The notes beneath the pieces were generated by a model. That model saw only the letters and a program-made list of their open reading frames with translations, was not told where the DNA came from and did not search any database. From NCBI RefSeq assembly GCF_050279675.1, contig NZ_JBNNUK010000006.1:62001-126000 (forward strand): a DNA stretch of 64,000 nucleotides. Reading direction: 5' to 3'. The position numbers and the translations under genes are program-made. Position 1 is the stretch's first letter. Each line of letters starts with the position of its first letter. Source of the DNA: Viridibacillus sp050279675 (GTDB taxonomy: Bacteria > Bacillota > Bacilli > Bacillales_A > Planococcaceae). Of this stretch, positions 16,758 through 26,323 are shown piece by piece.

Positions 16758-17462
16758 ATGCGTATAAATAAGTATTTAAGCGAAGCAGGAATAGTTTCAA
16801 GACGCGGAGCTGACAAATGGATAGCAGACGGTAAAGTAACAATTAATGGTGAACCAGCAACTTTAGGGAGCCAAGTAGAAGACGGGGATAAAGTGTGTGT
16901 AGACGGTAAACCAGTAGGTAAACAAAATCAATTTGTATACATTAAATTAAACAAACCAGTTGGTATAACAAGTACAACAGAAAAGCATATTAAAGGAAAT
17001 ATCGTAGACTTCGTCAATCACCCACTACGAATTTTCCATATAGGTCGCTTAGATAAAGATTCAGAAGGACTTATATTATTAACAAATGATGGCGATATTG
17101 TAAATGAGATATTACGTTCTGAAAACAAACATGAAAAAGAATATATTGTTAAAGTTGATCAACCTATCACTACTCACTTCTTAAAGAGAATGGCTGAAGG
17201 CGTAGATATTTTAGATACTACTACGTTACCTTGTAAAGTTGAAAAATTATCTAGCAACACATTTAAAATCATTTTAACACAAGGTTTGAACCGCCAAATT
17301 CGTAGAATGTGTTCCTCTTTAGGCTATGCCGTAACAAGCCTACAACGTATTCGTATTATGAATATCGAACTCGATGGCCTACGTGTCGGTGAATGGCGTG
17401 ACCTAACTGATAAAGAAAGCTCAGAGCTATTCCGTTTACTGAATTATAAACCTAAAAATTAA
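16758..17462 (+). CDS. rluF: 23S rRNA pseudouridine synthase, RluF-like
   Basis: 234 residues: an N-terminal S4 RNA-binding domain (MRINKYLSEAGIVSRRGADKW) and a RsuA/RluB/E/F catalytic domain with the active aspartate in GRLDKDSEGLILLTNDG and the LNRQIRRMC motif. It isomerises a uridine in 23S rRNA; homology points to the RluF branch (U2604 region), but site choice is inferred. ATG 16758 follows AAGGTGGAAG; an in-frame ATG at 16713 precedes the likely -10 (TATAAT near 16724) and is rejected. Confidence 0.9.
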   Translation: MRINKYLSEAGIVSRRGADKWIADGKVTINGEPATLGSQVEDGDKVCVDGKPVGKQNQFVYIKLNKPVGITSTTEKHIKGNIVDFVNHPLRIFHIGRLDKDSEGLILLTNDGDIVNEILRSENKHEKEYIVKVDQPITTHFLKRMAEGVDILDTTTLPCKVEKLSSNTFKIILTQGLNRQIRRMCSSLGYAVTSLQRIRIMNIELDGLRVGEWRDLTDKESSELFRLLNYKPKN

Positions 17463-17499
17463 TTAAATGAAAATGATAGATATTTGGGAGGGCTAGACA

Positions 17500-18219
17500 A
17501 TGATTTCAATCAAGAGTACAAAAAATTTGACTGGTGCCTGCATTAGTGGCGACTTTTGGGACTTCGAAGAGCTTGTCCATGCTTTGCACCACATCACGAC
17601 TCTTGACGATCTACAATCCTCCTATGAAGGCGTTTGCATTAGGGTTTTAGGTGTCTGCTACGATATACGACTTGCTGCTAAAGGTAAGCATAATATCGAA
17701 TTCGTCAAAAATGGAATGCACAAAGACATTATAAAGTCACAGAATGTCATTGTTCCCGAACAAAATGTATATCTATCAGTTGAAGTATTGTGGCCTGAGT
17801 TACTTTTCACAATAATCGCTCTAAGTGAATTATACCGATTACAGCGAGAACATAACAATGCTCATGAGTGGAATTTACATATGGCTACCATTCGGAAATT
17901 CCAAGCCAATGTAATTAATTGTCTGAAAGATTCAATGAACCCCAGTGATTTCAAACTTTTCATTAATATGCTTCAAGTCCATCAAACATCTATAGCAGAA
18001 TATGCTGTTCAATATATAGATCTCTTAAACCTGAAGTTCATCGAGATGACACCAGAAGAACGGCAATCAAAGTTATTAACTTTTGCTTATAAAATTGCAT
18101 TTGAAGACACTGAATACCTCGCATTGAAAAAACAATTACTAGAAACAGCCCGCATTACCAAAAGCCCTATTCATAAAATGAAGCTCCCATTAAAATACCC
18201 TAGAGAAATTAAATGGTAA
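17500..18219 (+). CDS. DUF6904-like hypothetical protein
   Basis: 239 residues, soluble. The start (SIKSTKNLTGACISGDFWDFEELVHALHHI) matches the DUF6904 pattern as I remember it, in which a short N-terminal 'TGV-ISGDYYDFE' motif is followed by a mixed domain. No catalytic motif is evident. It lies 37 bases after the rluF-like gene on the same strand with its own GGGAGGGCTAGACA ribosome site, so a two-gene transcript is possible. Function unknown. Confidence 0.65.
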   Translation: MISIKSTKNLTGACISGDFWDFEELVHALHHITTLDDLQSSYEGVCIRVLGVCYDIRLAAKGKHNIEFVKNGMHKDIIKSQNVIVPEQNVYLSVEVLWPELLFTIIALSELYRLQREHNNAHEWNLHMATIRKFQANVINCLKDSMNPSDFKLFINMLQVHQTSIAEYAVQYIDLLNLKFIEMTPEERQSKLLTFAYKIAFEDTEYLALKKQLLETARITKSPIHKMKLPLKYPREIKW

Positions 18220-18333
18220 TTCAACATATGAAAGGCACAAAATGCTCAGACAATATATATTATCGTTATGATTCATTCTCCAGTCCCCAATAAACAAGGC
18301 GCTGGACACTTAGCTTGTTCAGAAAGTACGTAT

Positions 18334-18356
18334 GGCTACTAAATTCAATAGTAGCC
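18334..18356. terminator. Short hairpin between converging genes
   Basis: GGCTACTA / TAGTAGCC with a 7-base loop, followed by TTATTCATT; a weak terminator. Confidence 0.5.
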
Positions 18357-18363
18357 TTATTCA

Positions 18364-18846
18364 TTAGCTTATTTTATTTAATGCTTTGGAGATGGAATGA
18401 AAATAATGATCGAGCGCTTTCAACTCAGTATCACACAAATCATCCATTCTATAGGATAAATAAAGTTTTTTTAGATTTTTTAATACTCTTAAAAAATCTA
18501 AAGCTAAAACTTTTGGAGTTGTTTTAGCTAAAGTATTTTCACCCTTCGAGGGATGAACAGTAATATTTACATCATGATTTTTGATTTTGAAAGCTAATTT
18601 ATTATCAGAAGTCTTCCCGAAATCAGAATAGCTGGATTGCTTCTGTTGCAATAGTAAATTTAGAATTCCTTGGCACATACTTTCTATTAACATAAAATGG
18701 TGCATCGTTTCAAATTCACACTTACCATTATCACCATAAGCAAACGTGAGAATAGCATTAAACTCAAATAGATTCGACCAGTGCACTTCTCCATCGTGGA
18801 TATCTATAAATGATTCGTCATTATCCAATATGGTTATATTAATCAT
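18364..18846 (-). CDS. Hypothetical protein
   Basis: 160 residues, soluble, no recognised family. The first 60 residues look like an antiparallel beta domain (ITILDNDESFIDIHDGEVHW, ILTFAYGDNGKCEFETMHHF), then mostly helix with two KNLKK-type basic helices at the end. GGAGTG seven bases before ATG 18846 supports translation. It could be an immunity-like or regulatory protein, but nothing in the neighbourhood says so. Confidence 0.6.
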   Translation of the reverse strand: MINITILDNDESFIDIHDGEVHWSNLFEFNAILTFAYGDNGKCEFETMHHFMLIESMCQGILNLLLQQKQSSYSDFGKTSDNKLAFKIKNHDVNITVHPSKGENTLAKTTPKVLALDFLRVLKNLKKLYLSYRMDDLCDTELKALDHYFHSISKALNKIS

Positions 18847-18960
18847 TAGTATTCACTCCAGACTTAATAGCTATTTACCACATTATGATTTATAGATTTT
18901 ACTAAGATATACTCCCCGCTATAAGACCCTATTAATTTATTTATTTTTTTGCATTACATA

Positions 18961-19014
18961 AAACACCTTCGATTAGTTGTATGTATTATTTACATACTCG
19001 CTCCGAAGGTGTTT
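18961..19014. terminator. Terminator of the liv operon
   Basis: Outer stem AAACACCTTCG / CGAAGGTGTTT with a second inner stem GTATGTA / TACATAC. On the minus strand it is followed by a T-rich run. Confidence 0.8.
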
Positions 19015-19049
19015 CTATTTTTTTATAAATTAAAGTTGAGACATATCTT

Positions 19050-19757
19050 TTACAACCCACCTAGATAAGCTGCTTTAACTTGTTCAGTTTCCTTCAGTTC
19101 TTTTGCTGTTCCGGATAAAACTACTCTCCCAGTCTCAATAACATAAGCGCGATCCGCAACAGATAATGCCATATGTGCATTTTGTTCCACAAGTAATATT
19201 GTAGTACCTTCTTTATTTATTTCCTTTACAATACTAAAAATCGTTTTTACCATAAGAGGCGCAAGACCCATAGATGGCTCATCAAGCAATAATAACTTTG
19301 GTTTTGCCATAATTGCACGACCCATTGCGAGCATTTGTTGCTCACCGCCAGATAAAGTACCTGACTGCTGTTTACGACGTTCTAGCAAACGAGGGAATAG
19401 CTCAAAAACTCGTTGTAAGTCCTTTGCTATACCATCTTTATCTTTACGTAAATAGGCACCTAACTCCAAATTTTCTTCAACTGTCATATTTGCAAATACA
19501 CGACGCCCCTCAGGCACATGTGAAATACCCGCTTTAACAATAGATTGTGCTTGCTTCCCTGCAATAGAGGAACCTAAATACTCAATTGTTCCCTGCTTAG
19601 GTTTTAATAAACCCGATAATGTTTTTAATAGCGTACTTTTACCTGCTCCATTGGCACCAATTAATGTTACTATCTCACCTTCATTTACCTCCAAGGAGAC
19701 GCCTTTTAATGCTTGAATATTACCATAAAATACATTGATGTCATTTACTTTAAGCAT
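19050..19757 (-). CDS. livF: Branched-chain amino acid ABC transporter ATPase
   Basis: 235-residue ATPase: Walker A GANGAGKST, signature LSGGEQQMLAMGRAI, Walker B LLLLDEPSMGLAP, D-loop and switch histidine region LLVEQNAHMAL as in LivF. ATG 19757 (MLKVNDINVFYG) follows AGGAGG and lies one base before the end of livG; a longer frame to 19832 merely overlaps livG. Last gene of livJHMGF. Energises uptake of Leu/Ile/Val together with LivG. Confidence 0.93.
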   Translation of the reverse strand: MLKVNDINVFYGNIQALKGVSLEVNEGEIVTLIGANGAGKSTLLKTLSGLLKPKQGTIEYLGSSIAGKQAQSIVKAGISHVPEGRRVFANMTVEENLELGAYLRKDKDGIAKDLQRVFELFPRLLERRKQQSGTLSGGEQQMLAMGRAIMAKPKLLLLDEPSMGLAPLMVKTIFSIVKEINKEGTTILLVEQNAHMALSVADRAYVIETGRVVLSGTAKELKETEQVKAAYLGGL

Positions 19758-19758
19758 A

Positions 19759-20538
19759 TTATTCTGTAACCTCCTCACCAAGGTAAGCTTCAATAACCTT
19801 TGGATTGTTACGAATTTCTTCGGGGGTTCCATCCGCTATTAATAGACCATGATCCAATACATAAATTCGTTCACAAATGCCCATTACCAATCCCATATCA
19901 TGCTCAATTAGTAAAATAGTCAAATCGAATTTCTTTCGGATTAATGCTATTAATTCCATAAGGTCCTTCGTTTCTTGTGGATTCATACCTGCTGCAGGTT
20001 CATCAAGAAGCAGTAGTTTTGGACCTGCAGCTAATGCACGTGCAATTTCAAGTCGACGCTGCATTCCATATGGTAAGTTTTTAGCTAATTCGTCTCTATA
20101 TTTATCTAGACCAAATATTTTCAAGAATTCAATCGATACTTCTTCCATTTTGGCTTCTCCAGAAAAAAAGCTAGGTAAACGAAATACTGAACTGAATATG
20201 GAGTGCTTCGCTAACGAATGATTTGCTACTTTAACATTATCTAATACAGATAATTCTTTAAAGAGACGAATATTTTGGAATGTACGACTGACACCACTTT
20301 TTGTTACTTGGTGCGGTGACATATTATTTGTTCGCTTACCATCAAACAAGATTTCACCTTCAGTCGGTTTATACACACCTGTTAGCATATTGAAGCTCGT
20401 CGTTTTACCGGCACCATTCGGTCCAATTAAACCAATTAATTCGCCTTGAAATAACTCTAGATTCAACCCTTGCACTGCCTTTAATCCACCAAATTGAATA
20501 CCGACATTTTCTACTTTCAGAAGAAGGTTATTGGTCAT
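19759..20538 (-). CDS. livG: Branched-chain amino acid ABC transporter ATPase
   Basis: 259 residues: Walker A GPNGAGKTT, the LivG-type signature NLPYGMQRRLEIARAL, Walker B LLLLDEPAAGMNP and switch LLIEHDMGLVMG. Longer than LivF by the insert after Walker A (VSRTFQNIRLFKELSVLDNV), which is typical. Overlaps livM by 11 bases. Second ATPase of the HAAT-family importer. Confidence 0.93.
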   Translation of the reverse strand: MTNNLLLKVENVGIQFGGLKAVQGLNLELFQGELIGLIGPNGAGKTTSFNMLTGVYKPTEGEILFDGKRTNNMSPHQVTKSGVSRTFQNIRLFKELSVLDNVKVANHSLAKHSIFSSVFRLPSFFSGEAKMEEVSIEFLKIFGLDKYRDELAKNLPYGMQRRLEIARALAAGPKLLLLDEPAAGMNPQETKDLMELIALIRKKFDLTILLIEHDMGLVMGICERIYVLDHGLLIADGTPEEIRNNPKVIEAYLGEEVTE

Positions 20539-21478
20539 CTAGATTACCTCCTTTAGAACGCTTACCCAATTTAAAATAGTCTGTAATCTCTTTTGTACCC
20601 ATCAAACCTGATGGACGATAAAGCATTACGATAATTAACACTAAACTATAAATAATCATACGCGTTTCTGGGAATTCTGTTAGATACATTGAGACAACTG
20701 TCAAAAGTATCGCTGCAATAATTGCACCTGACAAACTCCCTAAACCACCTAATACAACGTAAATTAAAATATCAAAAGATTTTAAAAAGCCGAATTGCGA
20801 AGGTTGAATGATATAGAAGTTATGTGAGAACAAACCACCTGCAAGCCCAGCAAAGAATGAACCTAACGCAAAGGCAACAACTTTATAATAGGTTGTGTTA
20901 ATCCCCATAGCATCTGCTGCAATCTCGTCTTCACGAACAGCTATACATGCGCGACCATGCCTAGACTTAGTAAAGTTTGCAATAATAATGACAGTAATGA
21001 AAACACCAAAGAATGCATAAGTCCAAGTAGTCATTTGTGTAATCTGCATACCTGCTGCGCCACCAACATAATCCGTATTCAGGAAAATTATACGAATGAT
21101 TTCAGCAAAACCCAGCGTAGCAATTGCTAAATAGTCACCTTTCAATCGTAAAGATGGAATACCAACAACTAATCCTGCAAGTGCTGCTACAACTGCCCCA
21201 ATAAATAATGCAACTGGGAATGGTAGGTCAAAATGCATTGTACAAATTGCCGAAATGTAAGCACCTACTGCTAAGAATCCCGCATGACCAATCGAGAATT
21301 GTCCCGTAATCCCTATGACCAGATGCAAACTTACAGCCAAAATGATATTAATGGCAATCGTGATCAATAAATTTGAGTAATACATATCCAATTGATTACT
21401 AGTAATCATGAATTGAACAATGGCGTAAACAATAAGGGCAATGATTGCATATAGCCAAAATACTTTAGACTTTTTCAT
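20528..21478 (-). CDS. livM: Branched-chain amino acid ABC transporter permease
   Basis: 316 residues, eight to nine membrane helices, with the LivM signatures SLHLVIGITGQFSIGHAGF and GDYLAIATLGFAEIIRI. ATG 21478 (MKKSKVFW) has AGGTGAG eight bases upstream; a GTG three codons earlier overlaps that site. One half of the membrane pore with LivH. Confidence 0.92.
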   Translation of the reverse strand: MKKSKVFWLYAIIALIVYAIVQFMITSNQLDMYYSNLLITIAINIILAVSLHLVIGITGQFSIGHAGFLAVGAYISAICTMHFDLPFPVALFIGAVVAALAGLVVGIPSLRLKGDYLAIATLGFAEIIRIIFLNTDYVGGAAGMQITQMTTWTYAFFGVFITVIIIANFTKSRHGRACIAVREDEIAADAMGINTTYYKVVAFALGSFFAGLAGGLFSHNFYIIQPSQFGFLKSFDILIYVVLGGLGSLSGAIIAAILLTVVSMYLTEFPETRMIIYSLVLIIVMLYRPSGLMGTKEITDYFKLGKRSKGGNLDDQ

Positions 21479-21491
21479 AAGTACCACTCAC

Positions 21492-22367
21492 CTACACTTT
21501 CTCACGGGTGTTTTTACCAAAGATACCCGACGGTCTAAAGATTAAAATTAAGATTAAAATGACAAATGCTGCGGCATCTCGCCATAAAGAGAAACCTAGA
21601 GCACTAACAATTGACTCTACAACACCTAGTACCATACCACCAGCCATTGCACCTGGGATAATACCAATTCCCCCAAGCACTGCTGCTACGAAAGCTTTAA
21701 TCCCTGGAATAACTCCCATTAATGGGTCAATTTTTGTATAATATACACCGAAAATTACACCTGCTGCTCCAGCTAAAGCTGATCCAATAGCGAAGGTCGC
21801 AGAGATTGTATTATCTACATTGATGCCCATTAAACGAGCTGCCTCTACATCATGTGATACTGCACGCATCGCCTTACCAATTTTCGTTTTATGTACAATA
21901 AATTGTAAAATAATCATTAAGCTTAATGAGACTGACAATATCATAATTGACTGAGCACTAATCTGTGCGCCCAAAAAATTGAATGTACTTTTTGATAAGA
22001 CATCTGGATACGCCTCTGGTTGAGCTCCGCGGAAATAAATTACACTGTATTCGATTAATAATGACACACCGATTGCTGTGATTAACGCAGCTATTCTCGT
22101 AGCATTCCGAAGCCTTTTATACGCAATACGCTCAATGAGTACCCCAAAAATCGCACAGACTACCATCGCTAAAAGCAATGCTGGAAAGAAACCTAAGCCC
22201 CATCCTGATATTGCATAAAACCCGATAAATGCACCTATCATAAATACATCACCGTGTGCAAAGTTAATTAGCTTGATAATACCGTAAACCATCGTATAAC
22301 CTAATGCGATAAGTGCATAAATACTACCGAGTGAAATACCGTTTACTAGTTGTTGCACCCATTCCAT
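21492..22367 (-). CDS. livH: Branched-chain amino acid ABC transporter permease
   Basis: 291 residues, about eight helices. It shows the LivH signature LGYTMVYGIIKLINFAHGDVFMIGAF at the start and the cytoplasmic coupling loop GKAMRAVSHDVEAARLMGINVD. Pairs with LivM. It is preceded by a stem-loop that may reduce its expression relative to the binding protein. Confidence 0.92.
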   Translation of the reverse strand: MEWVQQLVNGISLGSIYALIALGYTMVYGIIKLINFAHGDVFMIGAFIGFYAISGWGLGFFPALLLAMVVCAIFGVLIERIAYKRLRNATRIAALITAIGVSLLIEYSVIYFRGAQPEAYPDVLSKSTFNFLGAQISAQSIMILSVSLSLMIILQFIVHKTKIGKAMRAVSHDVEAARLMGINVDNTISATFAIGSALAGAAGVIFGVYYTKIDPLMGVIPGIKAFVAAVLGGIGIIPGAMAGGMVLGVVESIVSALGFSLWRDAAAFVILILILIFRPSGIFGKNTREKV

Positions 22368-22413
22368 AAAATCTCACTCCTTTTAAACCCGCATTGGGTA
22401 AGTTAAAACGCGA

Positions 22414-22438
22414 AAAGGGAGGTCAGTGCCTCCCCTTT
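22414..22438 (-). terminator. Intra-operon stem-loop between livJ and livH
   Basis: Arms AAAGGGAGG and CCTCCCCTTT without a T-run. Such stems after binding-protein genes protect or attenuate the transcript so that the binding protein is made in excess. Confidence 0.6.
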
Positions 22439-22452
22439 CTGTAAGAAAATCA

Positions 22453-23664
22453 TTAAGGATTAACTTTAGAGTTGAACACTTGTTTACCGTCTTTAAATTC
22501 AAGAACCGTTGCTGTTTTTACTGGATGATGATTTTCATCAACTGAGAATGTACCTGTTACTAATGGCAGATCTTTTGTAGCTGCTAAAGCTTTTTGAACT
22601 GCTTCACCATCTGTCGACCCTGCACGTTCTATAGCATCTTTTAACCAATAAACAGTGTCATAACCAAGAGCGTTAAACGCATCTGGTGCTTTATCTTTAT
22701 TTGCTGCTTTAAATGCTGATACGAATTTTTGGATCTTTTCATCTGGATCTTCAGAAGAATAATGGTTAGTAAAGAATGTGTTATTTAATGATTCTTTACC
22801 AGCTAACTCAACCATTTTTGGTGAATCCCAACCATCACCACCCATAAGAGGTACATCAATACCTGCTTCACGAGCTTGTTTTACAATCAAACCAACTTCT
22901 TCATAGTAACCAGGAATATAAATGAATTCTGGTTTTTTAGCTTTTAAACGAGTCAAAATAGATTTGAAATCTGTATCTTTTGCGATATATGCTTCTTCAG
23001 CAACTACCTTACCACCATTAGCTTCTACTGTTTCTTTAAAAGATTTAGCTAAGCCTTTTGCATAGTCACTAGAACTATCAGCATAAATTGCTACATTCTT
23101 AAGATTTAGAGTTTTTGTTGCAAAATTTGCTGCAATTTTCCCTTGGAATGGGTCAATGAAGCACGTACGGAACGCATAATCATTGACAGATCCGTCTTCG
23201 TTTACTGTTACAGTCGTAGATGTAGCAGATGGTCCAATAATCGGCATTTTATTTTTATTTGCAATTTGCACTGCCGCTACTGTATTACCCGATGTTGCAG
23301 AACCAATTTGTGCCACTACCTTTTCTTGAGTTGCTAATTTAATTGCAGCTGACGTTGCTTCAGCTGCATCTGATTTGTTATCAATTTTAACGGGTATAAT
23401 TTGTTTACCATCAATACCGCCTGCATCGTTAATCTCAGCAATTGCTAATTCTGCCCCTGCTGCAACACCTGAACCGTAAGACGCTACACCACCTGATAGC
23501 TCTAAGTTCATACCGATTTTAATTCCGTCACTGTCTTTCCCACCGCTACTACTACCGCCGCTAGTTGCATCATCTTTTGCACCACAGGCTGCTAAAGCAC
23601 CTATGATCAATGAAGAAGCTAGGAATACTGAAGCAAATCTTTTTAGTTTGTTTTTTGATATCAT
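22453..23664 (-). CDS. livJ: Branched-chain amino acid binding lipoprotein
   Basis: 403 residues. Lipoprotein signal with lipobox LAAC at residues ~24-27, a Ser/Gly-rich linker (GGSSSGGKDSDG), then a periplasmic-binding-protein type I domain starting IKIGMNLELSGGVASYG. This is the LivJ/Leu-Ile-Val family; it delivers substrate to LivHM. First gene of the operon. A CodY-like box lies ~180 bases upstream. Substrate within Leu/Ile/Val is inferred from operon make-up. Confidence 0.92.
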   Translation of the reverse strand: MISKNKLKRFASVFLASSLIIGALAACGAKDDATSGGSSSGGKDSDGIKIGMNLELSGGVASYGSGVAAGAELAIAEINDAGGIDGKQIIPVKIDNKSDAAEATSAAIKLATQEKVVAQIGSATSGNTVAAVQIANKNKMPIIGPSATSTTVTVNEDGSVNDYAFRTCFIDPFQGKIAANFATKTLNLKNVAIYADSSSDYAKGLAKSFKETVEANGGKVVAEEAYIAKDTDFKSILTRLKAKKPEFIYIPGYYEEVGLIVKQAREAGIDVPLMGGDGWDSPKMVELAGKESLNNTFFTNHYSSEDPDEKIQKFVSAFKAANKDKAPDAFNALGYDTVYWLKDAIERAGSTDGEAVQKALAATKDLPLVTGTFSVDENHHPVKTATVLEFKDGKQVFNSKVNP

Positions 23665-23840
23665 ATGAATCCCCCTTTAAGTATAATACTATATTTTTAG
23701 ATATTTCTGATAATTATAAACAATTAGATTACTATAAGCAATACAGTAAAATAATTTTTAATATAACATCCGTTTTTTACATATATAGAAGTACATTCAA
23801 TATATTAAAACACTCTCCATTTACGTCTATATCATTTATC

Positions 23841-23855
23841 AATTTTCTAAAAATA
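23841..23855. promoter_or_regulatory. CodY-like box upstream of livJ
   Basis: AATTTTCTAAAAATA matches the CodY consensus AATTTTCWGAAAATT at 13 of 15 bases. CodY senses branched-chain amino acids and GTP, so control of a liv operon is expected. The intergenic stretch 23665-23942 is otherwise AT-rich and without a gene. Confidence 0.5.
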
Positions 23856-23942
23856 CTCTTATATATTATGTTGATATTATTAATTCATACTATTTATTTA
23901 CCATTTTCCTTTTCAAATAGTATATTTATGTCATTTCAAATT

Positions 23943-23987
23943 AATAAAGAAACCTCGAGAAATATAATCCCTCGAGGTTTCTTTATT
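23943..23987. terminator. Terminator of the MMPL gene
   Basis: Perfect 17-bp stem from AATAAAGAAACCTCGAG to CTCGAGGTTTCTTTATT, 11-base loop. Confidence 0.85.
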
Positions 23988-23991
23988 AAAA

Positions 23992-26205
23992 TTAGCTATT
24001 TTCTTTTTTTGATAATTTTCCTGGCCAAAATGCGAAGCGTCCAGAAACCGTCGTTAATGCTGGTACTAATAATGGACGAACGATAAATGTATCTAACAAA
24101 ATACCAATTGCAGTCACAACTCCAAATTGTACAAGTACCTGAATCGGCAATGTTGCTAATACAGCAAAAGTCCCCGCTAAAATTAGTCCTGCAGATGTAA
24201 TGACACTACTCGTATGCACAACACCGTCAGCTACTGCATCCTTATGACTATGAGTCCGTCGTTTCTTCCATATCTCTGATACCATGAAAATATTATAATC
24301 TTCACCTAATGCGACTAAGAATACGAAAGAATACAGTGGAATAGATCCTTGAATTGCGTCTGCTCCAAAACCATAATGCAACACTAGCCATCCTGCACCC
24401 AGTGCACCTAAAAACGAAAGAACAACAGTACCTAATAGATAAACAGTTGCTGTAATTGACCGCAAATACACTAATAATAGTAACGCTATGATAGCAATCA
24501 TTGTCGGCATAATAACTGATTCATCTCGGGCAATCGTCGTTTTTGTATCATATTGAGTGGCAGTTTCGCCACCAATCCAAAAACTATTTGTGGGATTCTC
24601 TATATCAGCTTCTTTTAATAACAAATTAACTTCCTTCTTCAAATCAGGAATGTACTCTAATGATTCAGCAGAATATGGATTATCAGATAGTGTTAATTCA
24701 TACAACTGAATATCTTTATTATTACTACCTTGACGCACTTCACTTACGCCATCTATAAAATCTAATTTAGCTAGATTTTTTTGTATATTTACATCCTTAC
24801 CTTTTGTATCAACAATCACCTTCACTGGAGCGAGTTCTCCAGGAGAAAAATTGTCTGAAATAAGCTTAAATCCTTCTCGTGATTCCATCTCTTCCGGGAA
24901 TGAAGAAAGAATATCAAAAGTAAATTGTACTCGTGGCACGAAAGCCGCTAAGCCTCCAAGTAAAATTATAGTTGCCGTAATAACAAGCCAAGGCCTATGC
25001 GTTACCAAATGACCCACTTTACGGCTAAATTTATGCTGTGGTTTCGGTTCTTTATAAGGTGTATTTTTATGCCTAGCTCTAGCTTTTTCCATATCCACTG
25101 TACGTGGGACAAACGGATAAAATGCTACACGTCCAAATAGAACTAGTAATGCTGGTAATAACGTTAGTGCTGCAACTCCCATTATTAATATTGCAAAACT
25201 AAATGGCACTGCAAATCTTTGGAAAGATCCATAATGTGCGAGTCCAAGCGTGCCTAGACCAATAACAACTGTCAAAGCACTCATTGCAATAGCACCGCCT
25301 GAATCTCTAATAGCAAGTTTCATCGCGTTGTACTTATCTTCTTCCACTAGTAATATTTCACGATATTTTGATATTAAAAATAAACAATAATCTGTTCCTG
25401 CCCCAAATAGTAGAACGGTCATAATTGATACGGCCTGCGCATCTTTACTAATCCATCCTTGCTCTGCAAAGAAACCTAATGAAGGACTAATAATCCCATA
25501 AGCAAATCCAACGATAATAAGTGGAATTATTGCTAGTAGCGGTGATTTGTATAACAAAATAAGTAGGACTAAAACAAGTAATACTGTTGCAATCATTAGT
25601 TTAATATCTGCTGAAGAGAACAAACTAACTGCATCAATTTGAATTCCAACTGGTCCTGATAGACGTAGTTGCAACTCATCGCTACCTAATTTTGCAACAA
25701 ATGGGTCTTTCCCTAATTCTTCTTTTACAAGTTTTTTAAATTCATCTGTGCTTTTTTCAAGGTCGTCTGTAATAGCATCTTTATCAAAGAAAATAGGCGT
25801 TACAATTGTTGTACCATTTTCAGATGCACTTGCAGCTAAAGCTTTGGGTGGTAACTTACCTAATGGAGGTAATACTGTTTGTTGTTCTAATGGGTTATCA
25901 GCTAATTTCTTATATACATTTTGAATAGCTGAATAATCAGCTTTCGATAATTTCCCATCCCTATGCCATACAACTAATAATGGATTACCCGAGTTATCGG
26001 AAAACTCCTGTTCGATTAACTTAGTAGCTTGTTGAGACAATGCATCAGCTGGAACATTTTCAGCTGATGCATTATCAATACTGTTTACTTGTGGCCACAT
26101 GAATGATAAAACCGTTACGAGCAATACCCATGTTATAAGTGCAATCCAACGTGACTTCTTTCCTCCAACTAATTCTCCCCATGCTTCTAATGGATGTTTT
26201 TTCAC
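23992..26205 (-). CDS. MMPL-family (RND-type) membrane transporter
   Basis: 737 residues with two repeats, each of one helix, a large extracytoplasmic domain (about 40-180 and 400-540) and five further helices: the MMPL/YdfJ layout. Signature residues: VLLFGAGTDYCLFLISKYRE in repeat 1 and FVFLVALGEDYNIFMVSEI in repeat 2, with the paired aspartate/tyrosine of proton-driven MMPL proteins. Likely exports lipids, fatty acids or hydrophobic drugs. The divergent TetR regulator probably represses it; its promoter is TTGAAA-N18-TATAAT. Substrate unknown. Confidence 0.88.
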   Translation of the reverse strand: MKKHPLEAWGELVGGKKSRWIALITWVLLVTVLSFMWPQVNSIDNASAENVPADALSQQATKLIEQEFSDNSGNPLLVVWHRDGKLSKADYSAIQNVYKKLADNPLEQQTVLPPLGKLPPKALAASASENGTTIVTPIFFDKDAITDDLEKSTDEFKKLVKEELGKDPFVAKLGSDELQLRLSGPVGIQIDAVSLFSSADIKLMIATVLLVLVLLILLYKSPLLAIIPLIIVGFAYGIISPSLGFFAEQGWISKDAQAVSIMTVLLFGAGTDYCLFLISKYREILLVEEDKYNAMKLAIRDSGGAIAMSALTVVIGLGTLGLAHYGSFQRFAVPFSFAILIMGVAALTLLPALLVLFGRVAFYPFVPRTVDMEKARARHKNTPYKEPKPQHKFSRKVGHLVTHRPWLVITATIILLGGLAAFVPRVQFTFDILSSFPEEMESREGFKLISDNFSPGELAPVKVIVDTKGKDVNIQKNLAKLDFIDGVSEVRQGSNNKDIQLYELTLSDNPYSAESLEYIPDLKKEVNLLLKEADIENPTNSFWIGGETATQYDTKTTIARDESVIMPTMIAIIALLLLVYLRSITATVYLLGTVVLSFLGALGAGWLVLHYGFGADAIQGSIPLYSFVFLVALGEDYNIFMVSEIWKKRRTHSHKDAVADGVVHTSSVITSAGLILAGTFAVLATLPIQVLVQFGVVTAIGILLDTFIVRPLLVPALTTVSGRFAFWPGKLSKKENS

Positions 26206-26236
26206 GTTTTACCACCTTCCTAATGCATTTGCTTTT

Positions 26237-26266
26237 ATTATATATACTGGTTAGTTAATTTTTCAA
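26237..26266 (-). promoter_or_regulatory. MMPL promoter with probable TetR operator in its spacer
   Basis: -35 TTGAAA (26261-26266), 18-base spacer, -10 TATAAT (26237-26242). The spacer holds ACTAACCAGT, an interrupted palindrome. The divergent TetR gene has its own extended -10 (TG at 26283, TATAAT 26286-26291) nearby. Confidence 0.6.
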
Positions 26267-26323
26267 GTGGTTTAAATTAATATGCTATAATATACGTAAA
26301 ATAACCAAGTAGGAGGCGTTCAA

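Noticed and set aside
18315..18527. A 70-codon plus-strand frame with hydrophobic start
   Set aside because: It runs opposite to and inside the better supported gene at 18364-18846, and includes the hairpin at 18334-18356.
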